Positions 16,314 through 24,884 of a stretch of 40,043 nt of DNA are shown piece by piece. Numbering within the stretch: the stretch's first letter is position 1; each line of letters begins with the position of its first letter. The translations under genes and the position numbers were made by a program. The stretch covers positions 1 through 40,043 of the forward strand of contig JAMCVO010000145.1 of assembly GCA_023475715.1 (NCBI GenBank), given 5' to 3'. The stretch comes from Actinomycetota bacterium (lineage in GTDB: Bacteria; Actinomycetota; Humimicrobiia; Humimicrobiales; Humimicrobiaceae). The notes under the pieces are model-generated. The model worked only from the letters and a program-made list of their open reading frames with translations, had not been told where the DNA came from and did not search any database.

Positions 16314-17288
16314 TTGGACAATAACAGTGACGAAGTAATAACTTTTACAGTAAGTCTAGAATCATCGGGCCAAAGGATAGACAGGTTCTTGGCTTCTCAA
16401 ATAAAAAATCAATCACGGAGTCATATACAAAAAATTATTGACAATAAATATGTTAGTGTAAATGATAAAATAGTTGCAAAAAATTTTGATCTTTCATCTA
16501 GTGATATCATAACAATCAGAAATCTTTACCATCTGGAAACTTCTGAAAAACAAATCAAGCCCCGGGATATAAGTCTTAATATTATATTTGAGGATAAGTA
16601 TCTTTTAATAATTTCCAAGGCTGCAGGAATTACGGTACATCCTGCACCAGGAAATTTTGATAATACGCTTGTAAATGCAATTTTATTTTATCTTAAAAAA
16701 AAATCTTCACCGACACTATACGGCCAAAGGGCAGGGATAGTCCACAGACTTGATAAGGATACTTCAGGTTTAATTATAGTGGCAAAAAATGATTTAATCG
16801 CCCGAAAAATTTCAGAACAGTTTAAATCCCGAACGGTTGAAAAAAAATATACGGCACTTGTACTTGGTAATTTTGCCGAAAAAAAGGGAGAAATCAGGCT
16901 TCCTGTTGGCAGATCCAGAATTGACAGAAAAAAAATGGGTATATCGATCGATAGGGGCAGAGAAGCTGTCACAGAGTTTATAGTTACCGAAGAATCTGAA
17001 GGTTGGTCATTACTTGATGTTTACCCTAAAACGGGAAGAACTCACCAGATCAGGGTGCATCTGAGCTATATTGGTCATCCAATTATCGGAGATAAGCAAT
17101 ACGGAAATAAAGAATCTGAAAAGATTGCCGGGGATATAGGGCTGGTCAGGCAGTTTCTTCATGCAAGTAAATTAAAATTTATGCATCCGGAAAATGGAAA
17201 AGTCATAGAAATAGAAGACAGGTTAGCTGATGACCTCACAGGTGCATTAAATAATTTAAAAATGAAAAAAATAATCAACAAGAAATAA
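16314..17288 (+). CDS. rluD: Ribosomal large subunit pseudouridine synthase, RluD/RluA family
   Basis: A 324-residue pseudouridine synthase. The N-terminal S4 RNA-binding domain (about residues 19-70: RIDRFLASQI, SRSHIQKIIDNKYVSVN) is followed by the catalytic domain with H144-R-L-D147-K-D-T-S-G, where D147 is the nucleophile. LLIISKAAGITVHPAPGN and KTGRTHQIRVHLSYIGHPI complete the RluA-family pattern. S4 plus this length fits RluD, which modifies helix 69 of 23S rRNA, but the exact target cannot be read from sequence. The start is TTG at 16314, 4 bases after the lspA stop, with AAGGTG 11 bases upstream. Confidence 0.92.
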   Translation: MDNNSDEVITFTVSLESSGQRIDRFLASQIKNQSRSHIQKIIDNKYVSVNDKIVAKNFDLSSSDIITIRNLYHLETSEKQIKPRDISLNIIFEDKYLLIISKAAGITVHPAPGNFDNTLVNAILFYLKKKSSPTLYGQRAGIVHRLDKDTSGLIIVAKNDLIARKISEQFKSRTVEKKYTALVLGNFAEKKGEIRLPVGRSRIDRKKMGISIDRGREAVTEFIVTEESEGWSLLDVYPKTGRTHQIRVHLSYIGHPIIGDKQYGNKESEKIAGDIGLVRQFLHASKLKFMHPENGKVIEIEDRLADDLTGALNNLKMKKIINKK

Positions 17289-17303
17289 AAGGGGATAACG
17301 AAA

Positions 17304-17591
17304 ATGGCTAATATAAGGCGTCTCGTATTAGATGTGTTAAAACCACATTCACCAAATTTAGTGGATTTAGCAACTCAGATTGCTGATATCGAGGGAGTTG
17401 TTGGAGTGGACATTTCCTTAATAGAGATGGATCAAAAAGTCGAAAATGTAAAAATATCATGCGAAGGTGATGAGATTGATTTTGAAAAAGTTGAGCGTAT
17501 TATTATACAGAATGGTGCGTCTATTCATAGCCTGGATAAAGTTTCTGCAGGAACCAGCATGATAGATGAAGTTACCACTCAACAAGATTAA
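17304..17591 (+). CDS. DUF211 family protein
   Basis: A 95-residue protein matching the DUF211 family, best known from archaea: MANIRRLVLDVLKPHSPN at the start, IEGVVGVDISLIEMDQKVEN in the middle and NGASIHSLDKVSAGTSM near the end. The fold is a small ferredoxin-like alpha/beta unit; the function is unknown. AAAAGGGGATAACG is a good ribosome binding site, and the gene lies 15 bases after rluD, so it is probably cotranscribed. It converges on the ABC permease gene, with 56 bases between them and no clear terminator hairpin. Confidence 0.85.
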   Translation: MANIRRLVLDVLKPHSPNLVDLATQIADIEGVVGVDISLIEMDQKVENVKISCEGDEIDFEKVERIIIQNGASIHSLDKVSAGTSMIDEVTTQQD

Positions 17592-17647
17592 TTAAATAAA
17601 ACCATATTTAAACTAGCATCCATTAATGTCCAGATAAGAATTTCTAA

Positions 17648-18622
17648 TTACGTGGATCTTATTTCCTGCCTCATAAATATAACATATGACAGTGCAAAAC
17701 AAATAAATGCAAGAGCAATTATTGTTAAAAGCTGAGGCCATACTTGAATAAAACTCTGGCTCATTGAAAGGGGATTGAATAACATTTTATTAAGAGCCTC
17801 TGAGGTTACCGGCCTTAAAAGTACATGCTGCAGTGTGGGATTAATTAATATTAACGCAGCTTCAAGAAACAAAAATTGGGGAGAAATCCTTTGTATATTT
17901 AACCATAAAGCGCTGTTGCTGAGAATTTGAGCATTTGTTGCATTATCTCCGGTAGGATATACTGCATCCGCTATAGCCTTTGCAATCATACCCCAGAAGA
18001 AAACAAGGAAAATCCAAATTGGTATTGCGGTTAAAATAGATGCGGCTGTGTTCTTCATTATCACCGAGAACAGCATTGAAAGGCTCATCCAGAAAGTTCC
18101 GTATATTATGCACACTATAATAAAGAAAAATATGCGAAGTATTTCTTCTGACGTTGGCGGAACTCCAATTGATCGTATCCCGATACCAATTATAATAAAA
18201 ACAATACTTGAAATCATAATTGCTATTGTAGTAATACCAGCTAAAAATTTGCCATTGATAAGGCTGTCTCTATAGATTGGTTGAGCAAGAAGTCTGCTCA
18301 AATTACCAGAATTTCTTTCGCTGTTTATCGCATTAAATCCGAAAAGTATTCCGATTAAAGGAAGAAAAATTCCTAAAAAAGATACAAAATTGAAATTAAG
18401 AATCTGTCCGACAGTAAAAAGTTTAAGATAAATAAATTCATCTATAAATACTTTAATGAGCAGGGTTTGATCCGTACTTGTAGGTGCAGCTTTGATATTC
18501 TGGATAGCAATATAGACAAAACCAAGCCCAATTATATAAATAGCAGCAAGTAATATAATAAAAATTTTACTGCTGAAATAGTCTGCGAGTTCTTTTCTAT
18601 AAACAGTTAATGCGCCTCTCAT
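17648..18622 (-). CDS. ABC-2 type transporter permease
   Basis: A 324-residue membrane protein with about six hydrophobic spans. The first follows VYRKELADYFSSKIFIILLA, the usual N-terminus of ABC-2 permeases; the segment NAINSERNSGNLSRLLAQPI (about residues 100-119) is the conserved cytoplasmic loop of this class. A large extracytoplasmic loop lies between the fourth or fifth span and the last one. It is the last gene of the minus-strand operon NEW3 protein-ATPase-permease; the ATG lies 1 base after the ATPase stop, with AAAGAGGAG as ribosome binding site inside the ATPase gene's end. The substrate is unknown. Confidence 0.88.
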   Translation of the reverse strand: MRGALTVYRKELADYFSSKIFIILLAAIYIIGLGFVYIAIQNIKAAPTSTDQTLLIKVFIDEFIYLKLFTVGQILNFNFVSFLGIFLPLIGILFGFNAINSERNSGNLSRLLAQPIYRDSLINGKFLAGITTIAIMISSIVFIIIGIGIRSIGVPPTSEEILRIFFFIIVCIIYGTFWMSLSMLFSVIMKNTAASILTAIPIWIFLVFFWGMIAKAIADAVYPTGDNATNAQILSNSALWLNIQRISPQFLFLEAALILINPTLQHVLLRPVTSEALNKMLFNPLSMSQSFIQVWPQLLTIIALAFICFALSYVIFMRQEIRST

Positions 18623-18623
18623 T

Positions 18624-19571
18624 TTACTCCTCTTTAAAATATTTCAGATAAATTTCTTCCAAAGATGAATCTTTTATATTCATTCTTGTTAAGAGAACAT
18701 TATTTTCATTGATAAGCCTTGAAATTGATTGTCTTATGTCCTCATCGCATGTAAGCTCAATCACGTTGCCATTCAATTCTACACTTTTTACCTTTTTCAT
18801 ATTTTTTAATTTTTTCAGCAAATCAGAAGACACCGACGATACTTCAATTTCAATTCTATGTTTTCCTCCCCCAATAAAACTAAGATCAAGTTTATCAATT
18901 ACACCTTCACCAATCATTTTGCCTTTGGACATAATGCCGATACGGGTACATATTTTTTGAACAAGGTTCAACTGGTGTGATGAAATAAGAAAAGTAATAT
19001 TTTTCTCTTTATTCAATATCAGTATATTTTCAAGAATTTGGTTTGCTATCTTTATATCCAGGCCTTCGGTGGGTTCATCGAGAATTGCCAGCTGAGGGTC
19101 CTTTATTAATACATCTGCAATTCCAAGCCTTTTTTTCATACCTTTGGAAAATTGATTTACAAGCTGATTCTTATTCTTATCAAGTCCCACAATCAATAAC
19201 ACATCATCAATTTTTTTCTCAATCTGATCTGAAGCAATACTATTTAATTCCGCAGTATAAATCAGGTTTTGCCTTGCAGTCATATCTTCGTAAAAACCTA
19301 ACCTTTCCGGAAGATAACCAGTCATTCTTTTAACCTTAATGGGATCTCTGGTCGAATTAAAACCTGCAACTTTTATAGAACCTGAAGTAGGTTCCGTAAG
19401 ACCAAGCAGCATTAATATTATGGTGGATTTGCCTGCGCCATTTGGACCCAACAGGCCGAATATTTCGCCTTTATTGACGGTTAAATTCAAATTGTTAACA
19501 ACAGTCTTACCGTTATATTGTTTAGATAAATTTTCTGCAACTATAATATGATTATTTGTATCAATACTCAT
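18624..19571 (-). CDS. ABC transporter ATP-binding protein
   Basis: A 315-residue ABC ATPase with all motifs intact: Walker A GPNGAGKST (residues 42-50), signature FSKGMKKRLG (141-150), Walker B LAILDEPTEGLD (161-172) and switch His H199 in ISSHQ. The YSKGM-like signature and the approximately 85-residue C-terminal extension are typical of ATPases paired with ABC-2 permeases (CcmA/NatA-like exporters). It lies 3 bases after the NEW3-protein gene and 1 base before the permease, so the three are translated together. The transported substrate is not evident. Confidence 0.93.
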   Translation of the reverse strand: MSIDTNNHIIVAENLSKQYNGKTVVNNLNLTVNKGEIFGLLGPNGAGKSTIILMLLGLTEPTSGSIKVAGFNSTRDPIKVKRMTGYLPERLGFYEDMTARQNLIYTAELNSIASDQIEKKIDDVLLIVGLDKNKNQLVNQFSKGMKKRLGIADVLIKDPQLAILDEPTEGLDIKIANQILENILILNKEKNITFLISSHQLNLVQKICTRIGIMSKGKMIGEGVIDKLDLSFIGGGKHRIEIEVSSVSSDLLKKLKNMKKVKSVELNGNVIELTCDEDIRQSISRLINENNVLLTRMNIKDSSLEEIYLKYFKEE

Positions 19572-19574
19572 ATG

Positions 19575-20471
19575 CTATCTTCTTCCCAGTCTTGCAAATA
19601 TTACTGCTACTCCGATGACCACTATAACAATTATACCAATTCCAACCCAACCCCAAATTGAAGGAGTTTCAACCGTCACTCTTACGTCGATATTTTTAGA
19701 GACGTTTTCACTATTTGCTGAAAAAGTAAGCATATAATCACCTGCAATTGTTTTATCAGGAGGCGTAATTGTCACTTTAATTTCTTTGGTTTCTTCTGAT
19801 TTAAATGTTTCTATCTTTTCAGGATCAAATTTTACAATCCATTTCTCGGGAGCGTCTGCTTTTAATGTAATATTTTCGATATCAGCAGAACCCATACTTG
19901 TGAGGACTACAATGAATGGATTATTTTTACCTGAAGTAGCCTTTGTATTTAACATTCCTGTTTTAGAGGTTAAGGTAAAATCGTAAGTTGCGGTTATGAT
20001 TGCTTTAAATGTTGTTGTAGCTTCCAGTTTCAAATCATCATTTTTGGCTGTAATAGTTATATCGTATTCACCAGGACCTTGCTTAATCAGCGGAGTTGCA
20101 GTAATTTTCAAGCTTTCTTTTTTACCTGGAACCATTTTAATAGCGGAGATTTCGCTTTCCTGATAGGATGGTGCAATCGATACATACCATCCATCGGGAC
20201 CTTTAGTAATTAAATCAAATGTTTGTTCTTCGTCACCTTGATATGTTAAATCAGCTGCAAATGAAAATGATGCACCTGCCTTAGCTTTTATCTCGGGGAA
20301 AGTGACATCGAATTTAATAGTCTCCGGAATATTAACAGTTTCAGGTGTTGTAGTATCGGTACTGGTATCTGCAGCAAAGATCATACCGGGAATCAATAAA
20401 ACCACAGATAATAAGAATAATGTAATTATTGCAATTAAAGAAATCCTGAATTTTTTACTTCTTCTTTCCAC
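19575..20471 (-). CDS. Secreted NEW3-domain protein, membrane-anchored
   Basis: A 298-residue protein with an N-terminal signal sequence (hydrophobic core about residues 10-32, then AADTS). Repeated beta-sandwich units follow, and it ends in a C-terminal membrane span (IWGWVGIGIIVIVVIGVAVI) with a basic tail. The ectodomain shows NEW3-type strands: GSADIENITLKADAPEKWIV and ITPPDKTIAGDYMLTFSA, the pattern of NPCBM-associated NEW3 domains. Several Firmicutes and related genomes place such proteins before an ABC-2 exporter, as here. Role unknown; it could be a substrate-handling or cell-wall-facing partner. The start is GTG at 20471, preceded by AGAAAGGAAAT. Confidence 0.8.
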   Translation of the reverse strand: MERRSKKFRISLIAIITLFLLSVVLLIPGMIFAADTSTDTTTPETVNIPETIKFDVTFPEIKAKAGASFSFAADLTYQGDEEQTFDLITKGPDGWYVSIAPSYQESEISAIKMVPGKKESLKITATPLIKQGPGEYDITITAKNDDLKLEATTTFKAIITATYDFTLTSKTGMLNTKATSGKNNPFIVVLTSMGSADIENITLKADAPEKWIVKFDPEKIETFKSEETKEIKVTITPPDKTIAGDYMLTFSANSENVSKNIDVRVTVETPSIWGWVGIGIIVIVVIGVAVIFARLGRR

Positions 20472-20593
20472 TTTTCTTATTTCCTTTCTAAATTAGCTTA
20501 AATTTTCAATAGATTTTTTTATAATGATTTAAATAAGATAAAAATTAAATCAAATTACAATTGTTAGATTTTAATACTTTAGAATTTATTGTC

Positions 20594-20635
20594 AATGTTT
20601 TTTGCTTAAGAAAAACATTAAATTTTTTTAATGTT
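20594..20635. repeat. Alternating AATGTT/AACATT/AATGTT inverted repeats
   Basis: Three arms lie in the pyr/NEW3 divergent region: AATGTTTTT (20594-20602), AACATTAAA (20614-20622) and TTTAATGTT (20627-20635). The middle arm pairs with either flank: nine bases perfectly with the right arm over a 4-base loop, or in the form AAAAACATT (20611-20619) with the left. It could be an operator or a bidirectional weak terminator, but the very AT-rich context makes chance plausible. Confidence 0.35.
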
Positions 20636-20658
20636 GAATAAAAATGTTTAAAAAAAGC

Positions 20659-20687
20659 TTGTTTTTTTATTTAAAATTTCATATATT
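20659..20687 (+). promoter_or_regulatory. Putative promoter of the pyr superoperon
   Basis: TTGTTT (20659-20664) and TATATT (20682-20687) are separated by 17 bases, about 25 bases upstream of the PyrR-binding hairpin. The position is right for a transcript that starts near 20694 and carries the attenuator. The -35 match is weak. Between 20472 and 20658 I see only AT-rich DNA with the inverted repeats listed separately and no gene. Confidence 0.45.
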
Positions 20688-20711
20688 GTCTCAAGTATAA
20701 AAATTTTAATA

Positions 20712-20743
20712 CCTTTAAAATAGTCCTTGAGAGACTAAAAAGG
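20712..20743 (+). promoter_or_regulatory. PyrR-binding RNA hairpin (anti-antiterminator)
   Basis: CCTTT (20712-20716) pairs with AAAGG (20739-20743) as the lower stem. Above an asymmetric internal loop, TAGTC (20721-20725) pairs with GACTA (20733-20737), closing a CTTGAGA loop. This reproduces the two-stem layout of the Bacillus PyrR binding loop, whose core is AGUCCNGNGAGGYU; here the core is AGTCCTTGAGAGACT, with one extra U in the loop and A for G at one stem position. With UMP or UTP bound, PyrR should hold this hairpin and let the downstream terminator form. pyrR is the first gene of the operon, which supports the call. Confidence 0.82.
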
Positions 20744-20796
20744 GATAGCTTGAGAAATTACGAGCAAAATTTATTAATATATTTGAGTCATATAAG

Positions 20797-20829
20797 ACCT
20801 TCTTACTTTTATTGTAGGAGGGTTTTTTT
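20797..20829 (+). terminator. Intrinsic terminator of the pyr attenuator
   Basis: ACCTTCTTAC (20797-20806) pairs with GTAGGAGGGT (20814-20823) over ten positions (including G-U pairs) with a TTTTATT loop, directly followed by a run of T to 20829. It stands about 50 bases after the PyrR-binding hairpin and 54 bases before pyrR. The 5' arm CCTT can alternatively pair with AAGG of the binding region, which gives a possible antiterminator; the full antiterminator structure is not resolved by eye. Confidence 0.85.
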
Positions 20830-20882
20830 ATTTATAAATATGATAAATATCATACTTTTTATCATTATATCCGGAAAATTAT

Positions 20883-21419
20883 ATGCAAGAAAAAGCATCG
20901 ATATTAAATGAAAATGATATAGAAAGAATACTTAAGAGAATCTCTCATGAAATTATTGAAAGAAATAAAGGATCTAAAAATCTTGTATTCATAGGTATTC
21001 AAAAAAGAGGCGTACCTCTTGCGGAAAGAATAGCAAAAAATATAGAAGAGCTTGAAAAAAATGACTTAAAAATTGGCAGGCTTGATATTACATTTTACAG
21101 GGATGATGTAGGCAGTAAAATCAAACCTGTAATTGATATTACTGATATTCCATTCGAAATTGATGGAAAAGACATAATACTTGTTGATGATGTTCTTTTT
21201 ACCGGAAGAACAATCAGGGCCTCCCTTGATGCCATCATCGATTTTGGCAGGCCTAAAAGTATCCAGCTTGTTGTTCTTATAGACAGGGGACACAGAGAAC
21301 TGCCGATAAGGGCGGATTATGTAGGGAAAAATATACCAACATCGATAAACGAATTTGTAGAAGTAAGGTTGAGAGAAATTGATGATACTGATATGGTAAA
21401 AATTTTTGAAACAAAGTAA
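20883..21419 (+). CDS. pyrR: Bifunctional pyr operon regulator / uracil phosphoribosyltransferase PyrR
   Basis: A 178-residue PyrR, an RNA-binding attenuation protein with a phosphoribosyltransferase fold and often uracil phosphoribosyltransferase activity. The PRPP-binding motif [17 protein letters not shown] (residues 98-114, D102/D103) is intact. [23 protein letters not shown] and [20 protein letters not shown] are diagnostic of PyrR. It leads the operon it should control, behind a matching RNA hairpin and terminator. An ATGATAAA/TTTATCAT inverted repeat (20840-20865) sits between terminator and start and could fold in the leader. The ribosome binding site is weak (CCGGAAAA). Confidence 0.96.
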   Translation: MQEKASILNENDIERILKRISHEIIERNKGSKNLVFIGIQKRGVPLAERIAKNIEELEKNDLKIGRLDITFYRDDVGSKIKPVIDITDIPFEIDGKDIILVDDVLFTGRTIRASLDAIIDFGRPKSIQLVVLIDRGHRELPIRADYVGKNIPTSINEFVEVRLREIDDTDMVKIFETK

Positions 21420-21463
21420 GCATAATTAAACGGATTTACCGGATTGTTTAAAAAGGAAATTTT

Positions 21464-22399
21464 ATGAAAATGATAAGCATTAAAAATTTGATAAGTATAG
21501 ATGATTTGAGCATTGATGATATCAATTTGATAATGGAAAACACTGATTCTTTCTGCGAAGTTCTTGACAGGGAATTTAAAAAAGTGCCGACTCTAAGGGG
21601 AAAGACAATAATAAATCTTTTTTTTGAGTCAAGCACCAGAACTAAGAATTCTTTTGAAATTGCAGCAAAAAGGTTAAGTGCGGATCTGATTAATTTTTCA
21701 GCTTCAACAAGCAGCTTGAAAAAGGGTGAATCAATTATAGACACAATAAAAACGATACAATCAATGATGATAGACCTATTGATAGTAAGACATTCTGATA
21801 GCGGCGTAATGAATTTCATTGCCAGAAATATCGATGTACCATTGATAAATGCCGGTGATGGCAAGCATCAGCATCCTACCCAAGCTTTGCTTGATTTATA
21901 TACAATAAAAAAATCCTTTAAGGATTTTAAAGGATTAAAAGTTGCCATTGTTGGAGATATTTTAAACAGCAGAGTTGCAAGATCTGATATAAAATTATTT
22001 AAAAGGATGGGTATGGACGTAACTATAGTTTCTGCTCCAATGCTTTTACCTGAAAATCTTGAATATTTGGACTCAAATTATGTTTATGACATCGATAAAG
22101 TCATTGAAAATACAGATATTTTATACATGTTAAGGATGCAGTTTGAGAGACAAGACAGAAAGTATTACCCTTCCATTAAGGAATATAACAGGTTTTTAAG
22201 TTTAAATATGGAAAGGTTGAAGAAAATGAAGAAGGGTTCACTGATAATGCACCCCGGTCCCGTTAATAGGGGAATAGAAATAAGCGAAGATGTCATGAAC
22301 CATGGGAAAAATTATGCTGGATTTAAGATTAATACACAGATTACTAATGGGGTAGCCGTAAGGATGGCATTGATTTATTTAATGCTTGGAAGCACATGA
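21464..22399 (+). CDS. pyrB: Aspartate carbamoyltransferase catalytic subunit
   Basis: A 311-residue PyrB that joins carbamoyl phosphate and aspartate. The carbamoyl-phosphate loop FFESSTRTKNSFE (about residues 47-59), the SSLKKGES loop reaching into the active site, and HPTQALLDLYTI (about 131-142) are intact, and HPGPVNRGIEIS lies near the C-terminus. No pyrI regulatory subunit gene is present, so this is a Bacillus-like unregulated trimer. GGAAATTTT precedes ATG 21464. Confidence 0.97.
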   Translation: MKMISIKNLISIDDLSIDDINLIMENTDSFCEVLDREFKKVPTLRGKTIINLFFESSTRTKNSFEIAAKRLSADLINFSASTSSLKKGESIIDTIKTIQSMMIDLLIVRHSDSGVMNFIARNIDVPLINAGDGKHQHPTQALLDLYTIKKSFKDFKGLKVAIVGDILNSRVARSDIKLFKRMGMDVTIVSAPMLLPENLEYLDSNYVYDIDKVIENTDILYMLRMQFERQDRKYYPSIKEYNRFLSLNMERLKKMKKGSLIMHPGPVNRGIEISEDVMNHGKNYAGFKINTQITNGVAVRMALIYLMLGST

Positions 22400-22433
22400 G
22401 ATTTAAAATTTATTAACTGACAAAATCAGAGCT

Positions 22434-23747
22434 ATGAGAAACATAATAGGAAAAGATAATATTTTAATAAAATCGGGAACTGTTTTTGAACCTTCGTCTG
22501 GAAAGGAAATGATTTCTGATATTTTGATCCGAGATGGCATTATCATGGCAGTAGATAAAAATATAAATATTGAAAGTATGCCTAAGGATTTTATTATACT
22601 GAATGCTCAAAACTATTTTGTTTTTCCCGGATTTGTCGATATGCATGTGCATCTGCGGGAACCCGGCAACGAAGAAGAAGAGGACATTGGCAGCGGGTTC
22701 CTGGCGGCACTTAGAGGTGGAATTACAAGCATTGCATGTATGCCAAATACAAACCCTGCGATAGACAGGGAATATCTAGTGAATTATATATTAAATAAAT
22801 CCGGCCTAATTGATTTTAAAATATATCCTGTCGCAGCTATGACAAAGAATCTGGAAGGAAAAGAAATGACTGAGATGGGTTTACTTAAAGAAGCAGGAGC
22901 AATTGCTTTTTCGGATGACGGAAAATGTGTGCAGGATTCAAAACTTATGTATGAAATAATGAAATATGTTTCATATTTAGATTTGCCCTTAATATTACAT
23001 GAAGAGGATTATTATTTTTCGAACTATGGACTTGTAAATGAAGGATATTATTCTGCAAAATTGGGGCTCGATGGGATTTCACGATTTGCAGAAGAACTTA
23101 TGATTTCCAGAGACATAATGCTTGCAAAAAAGGCAGGTGCTAAAATTCATATAACCCATGTCAGCTCCAAAGGCTCTATAATATTAATAAAAAGAGCAAA
23201 AGAAGATGGATTAAATATTACATGTGACGTAACCCCACATCATCTTTATTTCAACGACAGCTTTTTAGAAAGTTATGACACAAATTTAAAAGTAAATCCG
23301 TCATTGAAATCAGAGGAAGACAGGGAAGCTCTCGTAAGCGCAATCTCTGAAGGAATCGTAGATGCTATTGCAAGCGACCATGCTCCACATTATGAATCTG
23401 AAAAGAACACTACTTTTAAGGATGCCGCAACCGGAACAATTGGATTAGAAACATTGTTTAAAGCTTCTTATACAAAATTGGTGAGAGAAGAAAAAATAAA
23501 ACTAGGTAAGTTTGTGGCCTTATTGACATCGGGTCCGGCAAAAATATTAAATATAAAAACGCCTGCAATTAAAGTTGGAAATAAGGCAGATATTGCAATA
23601 ATTGATTTAGAAAAAAATAAAAGAATAAAAAAAGAAGATTTCTGTTCCAAAAGTAAAAATAGTGCATTCATCGGACAAAATTTATATGGTGAAGTGGTTT
23701 ATACGATAAATAATGGCAGGCTGATATTAAAAAGTGAAAACTGCTGA
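22434..23747 (+). CDS. pyrC: Dihydroorotase, class I
   Basis: A 437-residue class I dihydroorotase that closes carbamoyl aspartate to dihydroorotate. Zinc ligands are visible: H71-V-H73 in DMHVHLREPGNEE, the bridging Asp in AIAFSDDGKCV, His in LILHEED and ITHVSS, and the catalytic Asp in IASDHAPHYESEK. All metal-site residues are retained, so it is an active enzyme and not a PyrC' pseudo-enzyme partner. It follows pyrB by 34 bases and is followed by carA. Confidence 0.96.
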   Translation: MRNIIGKDNILIKSGTVFEPSSGKEMISDILIRDGIIMAVDKNINIESMPKDFIILNAQNYFVFPGFVDMHVHLREPGNEEEEDIGSGFLAALRGGITSIACMPNTNPAIDREYLVNYILNKSGLIDFKIYPVAAMTKNLEGKEMTEMGLLKEAGAIAFSDDGKCVQDSKLMYEIMKYVSYLDLPLILHEEDYYFSNYGLVNEGYYSAKLGLDGISRFAEELMISRDIMLAKKAGAKIHITHVSSKGSIILIKRAKEDGLNITCDVTPHHLYFNDSFLESYDTNLKVNPSLKSEEDREALVSAISEGIVDAIASDHAPHYESEKNTTFKDAATGTIGLETLFKASYTKLVREEKIKLGKFVALLTSGPAKILNIKTPAIKVGNKADIAIIDLEKNKRIKKEDFCSKSKNSAFIGQNLYGEVVYTINNGRLILKSENC

Positions 23748-23783
23748 TTATTTTAAATTTCAATTACTCAGGAGGATTGATAC

Positions 23784-24884
23784 TTGAAATCAGTTTTGAT
23801 GCTGCAGGATGGTCTAATATTTAAAGGTGAGAATTTCGGTTCTGAAGGTGAAGTTATGGGTGAAGTCGTTTTCAACACTTCTATGACAGGATATCAGGAA
23901 ATCCTCACAGACCCATCTTATTATGGACAGATTGTAACAATGACATACAGCCAAATAGGTAACTACGGCATAAACAATCAAGATATAGAATCGAAAAAAA
24001 TACAAGTCAGTGGTTTTATTGTAAGAGAGTATCTGGATTATTATAGTAACTGGAGAGCAAAATCAAGCTTACAGGAGTATCTAAAAAAACATAAAATAAC
24101 CGGTATTTCCGAAATTGACACCAGGATGCTGACCAGAAGAATAAGGTTAGGTGGGGCAATGAAGGGTATTATTTCTACCGAAACAAATAACGTAAAAAAA
24201 CTTAAGGAAAAGCTGAATGCCTATCCTGATATGATCGGAAGAGATCTTGTAAAATATGTTACCTGCAAAAAAAGCTATGTCTATAACAAGAAAAAGCATA
24301 ACTTCGAACATACTGTTGTTGTTATAGACTACGGTATAAAATTAAATACTTTAAGATGTCTTGATAATATCGGGTTTAATATAATAGTAGTTCCCGCAAA
24401 TACAACTCCGGAAGAAGTTGTGAAATTAAATCCGGATGGAATATTGATTTCAAACGGTCCGGGCGATCCTGCTGCAATGGATTATGCTATTAGAAATATT
24501 GCTGAACTTCTGGGGAAAAAACCTGTATTCGGGATCTGTTTGGGACATCAATTAATGGGACTTGCGCTCGGAGCTAAAACTTATAAGCTAAAATTCGGGC
24601 ATCATGGGGGGAATCATCCGGTAAAAAATTTAAAAACCGGTAAAGTCGAAATAACAACGCAGAATCATGGTTTCTCAATTTATCCTGACACACTTAAAGA
24701 AATAAAAAAAACTTCTTATAAAATAACTCACGTAAACTTAAATGATGGTACTGTCGAAGGAATCGAATATCCTGAAATAAAAGCATTCAGCATACAACAT
24801 CATCCTGAAGCTGGGCCAGGTCCCTACGACTCAAGATATGTATTTAAAGATTTTAAAATGCTCATAGAGAAGAATAATGCCTAA
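23784..24884 (+). CDS. carA: Carbamoyl-phosphate synthase small (glutaminase) subunit
   Basis: A 366-residue CarA that hydrolyses glutamine and channels ammonia to CarB. N-terminal domain signatures [20 protein letters not shown] and [13 protein letters not shown] are present. The class I amidotransferase triad is intact: C252 in [12 protein letters not shown]340 and E342 in HHPEAGPGP. The start is TTG at 23784: AGGAGG (23770-23775) is placed 8 bases before it, and the family N-terminus begins there. Its last 8 bases overlap carB. Confidence 0.97.
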   Translation: MKSVLMLQDGLIFKGENFGSEGEVMGEVVFNTSMTGYQEILTDPSYYGQIVTMTYSQIGNYGINNQDIESKKIQVSGFIVREYLDYYSNWRAKSSLQEYLKKHKITGISEIDTRMLTRRIRLGGAMKGIISTETNNVKKLKEKLNAYPDMIGRDLVKYVTCKKSYVYNKKKHNFEHTVVVIDYGIKLNTLRCLDNIGFNIIVVPANTTPEEVVKLNPDGILISNGPGDPAAMDYAIRNIAELLGKKPVFGICLGHQLMGLALGAKTYKLKFGHHGGNHPVKNLKTGKVEITTQNHGFSIYPDTLKEIKKTSYKITHVNLNDGTVEGIEYPEIKAFSIQHHPEAGPGPYDSRYVFKDFKMLIEKNNA

